A stretch of DNA of 64,000 nt from NCBI RefSeq assembly GCF_008642355.1, contig NZ_CP029193.1:6286001-6350000 (forward strand), read 5' to 3'. The translations under genes and the position numbers were made by a program. Below the pieces are notes generated by a model. It had not been told where the DNA came from, ran no database searches, and was given only the letters and a program-made list of their open reading frames with translations. The stretch comes from Streptomyces venezuelae (lineage in GTDB: Bacteria > Actinomycetota > Actinomycetes > Streptomycetales > Streptomycetaceae). Shown here piece by piece: positions 33,954 to 41,864 of this stretch; the stretch's first letter is position 1; every line of letters begins with the position of its first letter.

Positions 33954-34717
33954 CCTCGCCTCCCCGCAGGGCGGACCGGCCGGGTGTCCGCGCGGCGCCC
34001 GGGCCGTCGCCTCTTCCCGGGGCTGTGACCCGCCGAGCGGTCCTGCGCCCCGTCATCGGTGTCGATGAAGATTCCCTGTCGGCGCAGGTACTCCGGGCGC
34101 ACCCGGAAACGCAGGGGTGCGCACAGCCCGTCCGGGCCGTCCGGACGGTCGACCCGTACGTCCAGGCTCTCCGCCGCCGGAGCGTTCGCCTCCTCGCCGG
34201 ACGCATTGAGAGCGTGCTCCTCGGTGATGCGTTCGATATGGGTGGAGGGAAGCTCCCGCAGCCCTTCCCGGGCGAGATGCCACGCCCTGGCGCGCGCCGC
34301 GTGCAGCAGGGAGGAGTCGGTGAGACAGCTCGCGCCGTCCCGATCCGCCAGCTTCTCCAGGAGAGCCAGGACCATCTCGGCCTCCACGTCCGACCGGTCG
34401 GCCCGCAGGCGCGTGCAGACCCGGTGGACCGTCCCGGTCAACCGGGGCAGGGCCAGCCAGAGCGCCAGGAGTTTCCCCGTGCTGTCTGGAGTCAGGTCGC
34501 TCTGCGCCGTGCGGATGACCTCCTTCCAGACCATGGTGACGAACTGCGAGTCGGAGCCCGGGCCGTACAAGGCCTCGTGCGTCTCGGCGGCGGTCAGCCG
34601 GACCGGATCAGCCTCGTCGGCGTCCGTGGGGACGAGCACGAAGACCGCCTCACTGGTCCGGGGATCGTCGAAGTGCCGCCTCACCGAGGCGAACGCACTG
34701 CTGCGCGGTGGATACAT
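33950..34717 (-). CDS. Conserved integrative-element protein of unknown function
   Basis: This 255-residue protein starts at the ATG at 34717 (MYPPRSSAFASVRRHF) after a GAGAGGA site. It is mostly helical, with the central stretch KLLALWLALPRLTGTVHRVC and RADRSDVEAEMVLALLEKLA, and ends in an arginine/glycine-rich tail. I remember similar proteins next to excisionase genes in Streptomyces elements, but no function is known to me. It forms an operon with the excisionase-like gene. Confidence 0.7.
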   Translation of the reverse strand: MYPPRSSAFASVRRHFDDPRTSEAVFVLVPTDADEADPVRLTAAETHEALYGPGSDSQFVTMVWKEVIRTAQSDLTPDSTGKLLALWLALPRLTGTVHRVCTRLRADRSDVEAEMVLALLEKLADRDGASCLTDSSLLHAARARAWHLAREGLRELPSTHIERITEEHALNASGEEANAPAAESLDVRVDRPDGPDGLCAPLRFRVRPEYLRRQGIFIDTDDGAQDRSAGHSPGKRRRPGRRADTRPVRPAGRRG

Positions 34718-35022
34718 CAGGAAATGTCCTCTCTTCGGACTGCGAGAATCTGAGTCCGGAGGTGCTGGAGATACCGAGATGCTGGACGAGGTGGGTCCTG
34801 TGGTGGGGACGTACCGCCTCATATCCGCGTCAAGCGGATGACGAGTCCCACCAGCCTCACTTTGATGCGTGAGCATGCCGTAGTGGTCTTCTCGACCAGG
34901 TAACGCCGCCTTTGACCACGAGCGTGTAACAAGCGCGGCAGCCAGGCCGCGAGCTCGCCGGTGACGAAGTTCGCGAGGCTGGTGGGTGCCCGTACAGAAC
35001 GGGCACCCACGAACTGTTGCGC
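34718..35022. other. Gap with a hairpin terminator and a doubtful 63-codon frame
   Basis: These 305 bp hold the promoter of the preceding minus-strand unit and the hairpin at 34982-35010. A minus-strand frame at 34819-35010 (63 codons) overlaps that hairpin and matches nothing I know, so I do not call it. Confidence 0.4.
34982..35010. terminator. Hairpin terminator after the 52-residue gene
   Basis: A perfect 12-bp stem (GTGGGTGCCCGT) with a 5-nt loop lies 12 bp beyond the stop of the small minus-strand gene ending at 35023. Confidence 0.75.
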
Positions 35023-35181
35023 TCAGGCGGTCTCGGAGGACGAGGTGTCCGGCGCCTCGGTGGGCGGGGTCGCCGGGGTGGTGTCTTCGGTCCGGACGGC
35101 CGCCCGCCGACGGCGGCTCGGCGGCCAGTCGGGGGACTGGCGTAGACGCGCTGCCCGGCGGTTGCGCTGACGGCTGTTCAT
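35023..35181 (-). CDS. Small basic-then-acidic hypothetical protein
   Basis: This 52-residue protein begins MNSRQRNRRAARLRQSPDW, strongly basic, and ends PATPPTEAPDTSSSETA, acidic and disordered. GAGAGGAA precedes the ATG at 35181 and a clear terminator follows, which supports a real short gene. It is divergent from the AfsR-like gene. I recognise no family. Confidence 0.5.
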   Translation of the reverse strand: MNSRQRNRRAARLRQSPDWPPSRRRRAAVRTEDTTPATPPTEAPDTSSSETA

Positions 35182-35427
35182 CGGGTTCGTGGTTCCTCTC
35201 TGATGAGTCGATGGATGGCTAAGGCCGCCGTTTCGTGCTTCTGCGAGCGGCTGGTGCCATCGTGCCCGGGGGCGAAGTGGGGCCGTAGAGCGAGAACTGA
35301 GGGATAACTGAGTCCCCGGGGGGCGTGAAGAAGCAAGCGCGTGTGAAGCGGCACAGCGCGGCGCACAGATGAAGGAGCGCCGGCGAGGAGCCGGATCGCT
35401 GACTGCGGCGCGGTGAGGGGGAGGGCG

Positions 35428-38187
35428 ATGGAGGGGTACGTGCTGGGCCCGGTGCGAGCCGAGGGGGACGGCGGCAGGAGGGTGGTCGAAGGGTCGAAGG
35501 TGGCGGCCCTGTTCGCCCTCCTGGTGACCTCGCCAGGCTGCCGGTGTAACAGGAAGGAGATAGCCGAGGCCCTCTGGGAGGGTGACGAGGATGTCAGGGG
35601 CCGGGTCGACCGTGTCGTCGCCGACCTGCGGAAGCGGCTGGGCCAGGAGTCCGTGCCCCATAGCGGCAAGTCGGGTTACTGCACGCTCCGCGTGCCGGTG
35701 GGAGACGTCGACCTGCTCCGTTTTCGCGAAAAGGTGAAGCAGGCGGAGGGACTGACCTGCAAAGCGCAGTTCGAGCTGCTCGGCGCGGCCTTGGAGGAGT
35801 GGGACGGCGAGGACGAACCGCTGCACGGACTGTCCGAGACCGGCTTGCACTTGCGTCGGGAGGAGCTACGGGCCGAGTTGATGGCCGCCGTGCACGCACG
35901 GCTGGACGCAGCCTACAAGTCCAGGGAGGTCAAATGGCTGCGCGAGGAGACGGAGAAATGGTTCGAGCGCGCGCCGGAACTGCCCCAGATCTTCCGGTTC
36001 TATCTGCTCGCCCACGCAGACATGCCGGAGTCCCGATTCGAGCGGCTTATCAAGAAGTGGGAGAAGCGCAACGGAAAAGCGGACGTCGATGTACAGAGCG
36101 CCATTGACCAGGTCCGGGGAGAGGGCCGTCGGCCGGGCGGGGTGCTCCTGCCCCCCGTTCCCGACCAGTTGCCCGGCGGCAGGCGCAAGCCGATCGGGCA
36201 GGACGAGCTGATTGGCGACCTCTTCGAGGCCGTGTGCGAGGAACAGGACGCCGGCAATATGGCGCTGGTCCTGATCAGCGGCATGGCGGGCGTCGGGAAG
36301 ACCACGGTGGCCGAGAACCTCGCCGGTCGGCTGCGGGAGCGGTTTCCCGACGGGGTGCTGCGCGGCGAACTGAACGGATTCACCGACGGAGACGTGCGGC
36401 CCGCTGAACCGGACGAAATCCTGGATGGCTTTCTGGCCGCGCTGCCTCCCTACACCACGGTGACCGGAACGGAGAGCAAGAGCAACGCGCTGCGGTCGGC
36501 GCTGGCCCACCGGTCGGTGCTCATCGTCCTCGACGACGCGCTCAGTGCCCAGCAGGTGCTGCCGCTGCTTCCCGGAGACGGTACCTGCGCCGTGATCGTC
36601 ACCAGTCGTAACGACCTCCTGCGGCTGCGGTCGGAGAGAAGGGTGCTATTCCGCAAGATGGAGCCGCTGCACGAGGCGGACGCCTTGGAGGTACTCCAGG
36701 AGAAAGTGTCGGCCGAGGACCGGGCCAAGCACGCCGTGCCCTTCAGCAAGCTGGTACACCTCTGCGGGCGGCTGCCGTTGGCCCTCGTGGTGGTGGCCCG
36801 GCTCCTGGAGGTCGGTGCGCGTCCGCTGCACACCCTCCCTGCCCTGGTGCGGGAGATGGAGAAGGAGCTGGAGCGGACGAAGCTGGACACCCTGGATCTG
36901 CCCGAGCACGAACTGTCGGTCCGCGCCGCGCTCAACTGCTCCGTGCGCGTGCTGAATAAGGAGGCCCGGCTGCTGCTGTGGCAGCTCGCCGTCCACCCCG
37001 GGCCCAGCGCTTCCTGGGAGGCGGTGATGGATCTGGGACGGGCAGTAGACGAAGGGACGCGTACCGACCGGGCCCTGGTGGACCTCGTGGCGGCGAACCT
37101 GGTGGAACATCACGGCGACCGCTACGGGCTGCACGACCTCGTGCGGGCCTTCGCCCTTCGGCACGTGCGGCCGGTGCCGGACGGAGAGAACGCGAAGATC
37201 GAGCGGGCGACCGTACGACAGGTGCTGGCACACCAGCTGCACAACGTCCGCGCCTGTGACCGGGTGCTCGACCGTGAACGCACCCTGCCCACCGGCGAAC
37301 CCGGAGCGGTCAGGGTCATCGACCCCGCGGACCTCGCGGAGGCGATGGCGTTCCTGGACGAGGAGTACGCCACCGTCCAGCGAGGCGTTCACTTGGCGAT
37401 CAATCGGCGTATCGACCAGTACACATGGCTGCTTCCGATGGCCCTGGTCATCTACCAGTGGCGCCGCCGCCTGCTCGATGATGCGCGGCAGAACCTCCGG
37501 TACGCCGCCGAGGCGGCGGAAACCGTCGCCCGCCCGGTCGATTGCGCCATGGTCTACCGGTCGCTGGCAGGCACCCACTGGCGGCTCGGTGAGTACGACT
37601 TGGCTGTGGGCAACCTGCGCAGGGCCGTCCGGCTCAGCGAGGAAGACCACAGCACGGAAGGCCGGCTGAGTCTGGCCCATACGCTGCACCGGCTCGGGCT
37701 CACCCTGCGCAAGCAGGGCGACCGGACGGGAGCGGAGGAAGCGCTCGGCCGCGCACTGGAGTTGTGCCGGGAGCTATCCGACCGGGTCGGGGAAGCGGCT
37801 GTTCTGAACGTCCTCGGCGCGATCGACTTCGACCGGGGCGAGCACGAGCAGGCGCTCCGTCGGTGCGCCGATGCCCTGGGCGTGGTGAAGCGCACGACGG
37901 AGCGCAGCGGCCTGGCCGATGTGTTGTTCACCCTGGCCAAGGTGCACCTGGCCCGTGCCGAACGGGACGAGGCCATCACCCTGTACCGGCAGGCCTCCGA
38001 AATCTACCGCGAACAGGAGAACTGGCCCAACGAGGAGAAGGTACGGATGCTTTTCGCTGATGTCCTGGTGTCCGCCGACGACACCGACGGGGCGGTGCGG
38101 GAGTTGGAGAGAGCCATCGTGCTGCGTGAGCTGATGGGCGGTGAGGGGGTGCGGGAGGTCCGGGAGCGGCTGGAAGGGCTGAGGTGA
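35428..38187 (+). CDS. AfsR-like SARP-STAND-TPR protein
   Basis: This 919-residue protein has an N-terminal winged-helix/BTAD region of SARP type (about 1-200), an NB-ARC-like STAND NTPase with Walker A GMAGVGKTT (285-293) and Walker B VLIVLDD (364-370), and a TPR-rich C-terminus (about 640-919; RLSLAHTLHRLGLTLRKQGD, EHEQALRRCADALG). AfsR, the model for this layout, is activated by Ser/Thr phosphorylation. STAND-TPR proteins also act as invader sensors in several defence systems. It ends 30 nt from the convergent kinase gene. I prefer the ATG at 35428 (ribosome site GAGGG) to the GTG at 35413. Confidence 0.88.
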   Translation: MEGYVLGPVRAEGDGGRRVVEGSKVAALFALLVTSPGCRCNRKEIAEALWEGDEDVRGRVDRVVADLRKRLGQESVPHSGKSGYCTLRVPVGDVDLLRFREKVKQAEGLTCKAQFELLGAALEEWDGEDEPLHGLSETGLHLRREELRAELMAAVHARLDAAYKSREVKWLREETEKWFERAPELPQIFRFYLLAHADMPESRFERLIKKWEKRNGKADVDVQSAIDQVRGEGRRPGGVLLPPVPDQLPGGRRKPIGQDELIGDLFEAVCEEQDAGNMALVLISGMAGVGKTTVAENLAGRLRERFPDGVLRGELNGFTDGDVRPAEPDEILDGFLAALPPYTTVTGTESKSNALRSALAHRSVLIVLDDALSAQQVLPLLPGDGTCAVIVTSRNDLLRLRSERRVLFRKMEPLHEADALEVLQEKVSAEDRAKHAVPFSKLVHLCGRLPLALVVVARLLEVGARPLHTLPALVREMEKELERTKLDTLDLPEHELSVRAALNCSVRVLNKEARLLLWQLAVHPGPSASWEAVMDLGRAVDEGTRTDRALVDLVAANLVEHHGDRYGLHDLVRAFALRHVRPVPDGENAKIERATVRQVLAHQLHNVRACDRVLDRERTLPTGEPGAVRVIDPADLAEAMAFLDEEYATVQRGVHLAINRRIDQYTWLLPMALVIYQWRRRLLDDARQNLRYAAEAAETVARPVDCAMVYRSLAGTHWRLGEYDLAVGNLRRAVRLSEEDHSTEGRLSLAHTLHRLGLTLRKQGDRTGAEEALGRALELCRELSDRVGEAAVLNVLGAIDFDRGEHEQALRRCADALGVVKRTTERSGLADVLFTLAKVHLARAERDEAITLYRQASEIYREQENWPNEEKVRMLFADVLVSADDTDGAVRELERAIVLRELMGGEGVREVRERLEGLR

Positions 38188-38217
38188 CCCGCCCGGACGG
38201 TGGCCGTCGGCTCACCG

Positions 38218-39120
38218 TCATAGCCGGGGCGGATGCGTGCGGTAGTACTCGGTCGGGTCCGGGCGCAGGGGCTTCGATGGCCGTCGCGAGTCGACCTGGG
38301 GTAGGTGGCAGCGGAGCCGATCGAACACTTCACGGACATCCGCGGGGCGCTCCGCCGCCTTCCACCGGACCATCCACAGCGCCAGGGAGGCGTACTCCGG
38401 GGGTAGTTTGGCGAGCCGGTCGGCCGGCAGCACCGGGGTGCCCTCTTCCGCCCGCTCGTCCTGCCCGCCGTAGGGCAGGCGCATCACGGTCATCTCCAGC
38501 AGGATGCAGCCGAGTGCGAAGATGTCCGCTTGTCGCGTCAGACCTGACGGGCACGCATCGGACTGCTCGGGGGAGGCCCAGCCGCGCGTGCCGCGTGCGT
38601 ATTCCGTCCCCTGATCCGCCACGACCGCGTGGCCCATGTCAATGAGCCGGAGACGGCCGTCCGGCTGCACGATGACGTTCTCGGGCTTGAGATCGCAGTG
38701 CACCAGATCCCGGTCGTGGACCTCTGCCAGAATTTCGCACAGTTGGCCGATGACGGCCGCAACGGTCCCAGGATCCTTAACGGGCAGGGCTGCCGACAGG
38801 ACCTTCTGCAGTTGGTGCCCTTCGACAAATTCCATGACCAGGCACCGGCGTCGCCGGTGTGTCCCCGTGGCGATGACTTCGGGAATCGCCTGGATTCCCG
38901 TCAGCATCATCATGCGTGATCCCTCTTTGAGGAGTTCATCGCTGGCCCAGTGGAAATCGCTCTCGGGTCCGAGGTCCCGGGCTTTCTGCAGCTTCAACGC
39001 CACCTTCTGCCCGCTGCTGCGGTCGCGCCCGAGGAAAAGGTCGCCCTGGCCGCCGTCGCCGACCATGTTCAGCACTTCGTAGCGCTCCTCCACATCGCCG
39101 ATCTCCTCGATTTCCCTCAT
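38218..39120 (-). CDS. Soluble Ser/Thr protein kinase
   Basis: This 300-residue kinase has all key motifs: GDGGQG loop (21-26), Lys43 in ALKLQK, catalytic HCDLKPENV (141-149), DMG at 161-163 in place of DFG, and SPE at 183-185. No transmembrane or sensor domain is present, unlike PknB or most AfsK proteins. It faces the AfsR-like gene tail to tail and is divergent from the nuclease operon across only 39 bp. Likely substrates are the AfsR-like protein or components of the pPIWI-RE operon; this is inferred from position. GGGAGG precedes the ATG at 39120. Confidence 0.88.
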   Translation of the reverse strand: MREIEEIGDVEERYEVLNMVGDGGQGDLFLGRDRSSGQKVALKLQKARDLGPESDFHWASDELLKEGSRMMMLTGIQAIPEVIATGTHRRRRCLVMEFVEGHQLQKVLSAALPVKDPGTVAAVIGQLCEILAEVHDRDLVHCDLKPENVIVQPDGRLRLIDMGHAVVADQGTEYARGTRGWASPEQSDACPSGLTRQADIFALGCILLEMTVMRLPYGGQDERAEEGTPVLPADRLAKLPPEYASLALWMVRWKAAERPADVREVFDRLRCHLPQVDSRRPSKPLRPDPTEYYRTHPPRL

Positions 39121-39159
39121 GGCCGTCCACCCTTCCTCCCTACGGAAATGGAGTATGAA

Positions 39160-40722
39160 ATGTCGCAGCCATGGCTGCCCCCCGACGGGGTGACCCGCAC
39201 ATCCGAAGTCATCACGGTATCCGCCGGAATGTTCAAGGGGGGAGAATTCCGATGCCCCGCCGCCGACGCTCTCAAGACCCGCGGTTACCACACCGCCGAC
39301 CCCGTACCGCGCCGCCGTGAGCGGCTGGAGCATTTCACCCTGGGTCCCTTCATGGCCGCCTGCGACATCCGTTCGGGGCCTGCCGGCCGCCCGCCCCGGA
39401 CACGTACCGGGCCTCTGCACGACGGTCTGCGGACCTGGTCGGAGCACGGCGTGAAGATGTACGAGGCGGCTTTCCCCCTTGACCCGGAACGCCCCCTGCA
39501 CGAGGTGCCCGAGCCGTGGACGTACCGCTACCGACCGTCCGGTCCCGACCCGCGTGACGCCCAGGAGTACCGCCTCACCGTGTGGGGCCGCTGCCTGGCC
39601 TCCCCGGACGGTGCCTACCGCGAACTTCGTCTGCCCGTGCACCGCCTGCGGGACCTGTCGCCCGAGGGGTTCACCGCGGCCGTCGCCCTGGTGCTCGCCG
39701 AGGGCACCCCCGGACCTCCGCCGGAGCACGTACGGATCGTGGAGTTCGCGCTCTTCGACGGAGGTACGCGGGAACTCTTCGCGGGAAGCCGGGAAGAGGC
39801 GCGCGTCCGGTACCGCGAACACGGCCCCGCCGCCCTGGCCGGGGTACTGGACGGACGGGAATACCGCCCGGGGTCCGCCTGTGGCGGATGCCCCTACCTG
39901 TCGGTGTGCCCGGCCCTGCGCACAGCGCCCGGACTGCTGGGCATCGAGGCGCACGACCGGCCCCGCCGCACCTGGTCGGTCACCAACGGGCGGGCCTACC
40001 GAGCTTGCCCGGCGCGTGACCACATGCGCCGGCTGCACCTGCCCACGGCGGACTCCGTCGAACGCGAGGTGACAGCCGAGCGCGGCCGGGCGCTGCACGC
40101 CTACCTCGCCGAGCGGCACGCCCACGGATCGCCTCGGCCCTGCACGGTCGAGGTTCCCGAGGAGTGGGTACCGGAGGGATTCGACCTGCCCGCACGCGAA
40201 CGCTCACTCGGCGCCCTGCTGTTGCGGCGGCACGCCGCGGTCTGCCCGTTGCGGTACGTCGGGGACGGTACGGATGTGCGGACCGAGCCCCGGGTGGTGC
40301 GGCACGACACAGTCGCCAACGTGGTGGTCCTGGCCGCGCCCGACCTGCTCTACCGGGATGCCGGGTCATGGGTGTGGCGCGAGACCAAGACCTCCGTCAC
40401 CGATCGGCGGTCCGACCGCCCCCTGCTGGAGCGTTATCCGCAGTTGGCCCTGGCCGTCGTGCTGATCGCCCGCGGTGACCTGGGCGGTGATCCGTTCCGC
40501 GCGCGGGTCGAGCTGGAGGTGCTGCGCCCTGGCGGCGCCGACCTGGAGATCATCGATCCCTTCGCCCCGACCAATCGGGTCACCGCCGAGAAGGTACTAC
40601 GGGCGATGGTGGCCGACTGGCACGGGGACGACCAGTACGCGGCCCGGCCCGGTCGCTCCTGCGAGCGGTGCGAAGTGGCCCGCTGGTGCACGGCGTCGTC
40701 CGTCAGCGAGGCCGCGGCATGA
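39160..40722 (+). CDS. Two-module Cas4/AddB-like Fe-S nuclease (PD-(D/E)XK)
   Basis: This 520-residue protein appears to contain two tandem Cas4/RecB-like modules. Each has a distant N-terminal cysteine and a C-x2-C-x5-C cluster: C32 with C241/C244/C250, and C283 with C501/C504/C510, as in [4Fe-4S] nucleases. The second module has a complete nuclease site: H313 (GRALHAY), D395 (APDLLY), E408-T-K410 and Q428. The first has only a weak counterpart (YRELRL). It should cut DNA, perhaps processing ends. The stop overlaps the next gene (ATGA), so it belongs to the pPIWI-RE operon. The ATG at 39160 has GGAG 6 nt upstream; ATG 39148 is an alternative. Confidence 0.82.
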   Translation: MSQPWLPPDGVTRTSEVITVSAGMFKGGEFRCPAADALKTRGYHTADPVPRRRERLEHFTLGPFMAACDIRSGPAGRPPRTRTGPLHDGLRTWSEHGVKMYEAAFPLDPERPLHEVPEPWTYRYRPSGPDPRDAQEYRLTVWGRCLASPDGAYRELRLPVHRLRDLSPEGFTAAVALVLAEGTPGPPPEHVRIVEFALFDGGTRELFAGSREEARVRYREHGPAALAGVLDGREYRPGSACGGCPYLSVCPALRTAPGLLGIEAHDRPRRTWSVTNGRAYRACPARDHMRRLHLPTADSVEREVTAERGRALHAYLAERHAHGSPRPCTVEVPEEWVPEGFDLPARERSLGALLLRRHAAVCPLRYVGDGTDVRTEPRVVRHDTVANVVVLAAPDLLYRDAGSWVWRETKTSVTDRRSDRPLLERYPQLALAVVLIARGDLGGDPFRARVELEVLRPGGADLEIIDPFAPTNRVTAEKVLRAMVADWHGDDQYAARPGRSCERCEVARWCTASSVSEAAA

Positions 40723-41864
40723 GGGCGGGGTCGGCCGGCCGAGCCGATCGGCCGGACGCCGGCAAGGCGTCCGGGGGCGTGGGCAGCGACCTCTTCGGCG
40801 AACTCGCCCGCATGGTGGCGGCTCTCTCCGAGGTCCAAGGGCTCCGCTCCTTCACCCTGCCCTATCCCGGCCTCGCCCAGCGGGCGCTGGACCACACGGT
40901 GATGCGCTGCCTCGATGCGGGGGAGGCGCCGCCGAGGAGTCTTCCGGAGCTGTGGGAGTGGTGCCGGACCAGGCCGTCCGACGATCCACTCTTCGCGGTC
41001 CCCTCCTCCCTGGTCTCGCCGGGCACCACGCTGGTGCACCGGGTCGGCCGGATGCCGACCCGGTCGTGTCTCGAGGTGGCCTCGCACGGACCGGACGGAG
41101 GCGTGGCGGGCCACGCCCGCGCGCTCCTCGGGGACCTGCACGCTCGAAGTGGAACGGAGGAGCGCTACCGGCAGTGCCGGGCGTTCCTGGCGCGTCACCC
41201 GGTCGTCCACCAGCAGGACCGCTTCGCGCCGGGTTGGAACAGGGCGGTCTGGAGCCGGGTCAGGAACCTCTACGGTCCGTTGCCCGAGTTCATGCTCGTC
41301 GACGGAGACTTCCTGTACTGCCCCTCGTGCAGGCTCCCCGCGCTGCCCCGGGACAGTGCCATGCCCGTACCCGGATCGTCTGGCACCGGCGCGGAAGTCT
41401 GGTGCGAGGGGGAGGACTGCCCGCGCGACGCCCCTCCGCGGCTCATACGTGAGCCGGACCAGGCGTGGATCCTGCAGCGCTCGCTGCGGTGGTACCTCGT
41501 ACTGCCGCACCGCACCGACGAAGCCGCCCGGGAGGCATTGGAGCGCGCCGGAGTCGCATACGAGACCCTGCCCGGTCTTCTGCCCGCCTACCGGCTCAGG
41601 GACACCGGCCCCCGCATCGTGGACATCCAGGTGTACGACCGCCTGCAGCCGGCGCTTCTCGCAGCCCATCTCACCGACCACACGCCCCTCGCGGACCGCA
41701 CCCTCGTCGTAGTCCCCGACGCGCTCGCCGGACGGGAGGGCTACCGGCAGGCCTTTACCGACGCCCTTCCCGCGCTCCTGCGGGACCGGCTGGTGCTCAC
41801 CACCCCCATGGACCACGTGCCCGACCTGGGACAGGCCCGGCGAGAGGAGAAGGACGATGCGTAG
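40719..41864 (+). CDS. pPIWI-RE island protein with Y-type and REase-fold domains
   Basis: This 381-residue protein resembles the third component of pPIWI-RE islands. It has an N-terminal helical region (LPELWEWCRTRPSDDPLFAVP), a segment RYRQCRAFLARHPVV, a four-cysteine zinc ribbon (C201, C204, C229, C234) and a C-terminal restriction-endonuclease-like fold. Where I expect YDL...VDxK from related proteins, it reads AYRL and VDIQ (D302, Q304), so the first acidic residue and the lysine seem absent and the nuclease may be inactive. It overlaps the genes on both sides (4 and 8 nt). Domain names are from memory of Burroughs, Iyer and Aravind 2013 and Pfam. Confidence 0.75.
   Translation: MRAGSAGRADRPDAGKASGGVGSDLFGELARMVAALSEVQGLRSFTLPYPGLAQRALDHTVMRCLDAGEAPPRSLPELWEWCRTRPSDDPLFAVPSSLVSPGTTLVHRVGRMPTRSCLEVASHGPDGGVAGHARALLGDLHARSGTEERYRQCRAFLARHPVVHQQDRFAPGWNRAVWSRVRNLYGPLPEFMLVDGDFLYCPSCRLPALPRDSAMPVPGSSGTGAEVWCEGEDCPRDAPPRLIREPDQAWILQRSLRWYLVLPHRTDEAAREALERAGVAYETLPGLLPAYRLRDTGPRIVDIQVYDRLQPALLAAHLTDHTPLADRTLVVVPDALAGREGYRQAFTDALPALLRDRLVLTTPMDHVPDLGQARREEKDDA

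Noticed and set aside
34819..35010. A 63-codon minus-strand frame (MGARSVRAPTSLANF...)
   Set aside because: It overlaps a clear terminator hairpin, has no ribosome site and matches no family I know.
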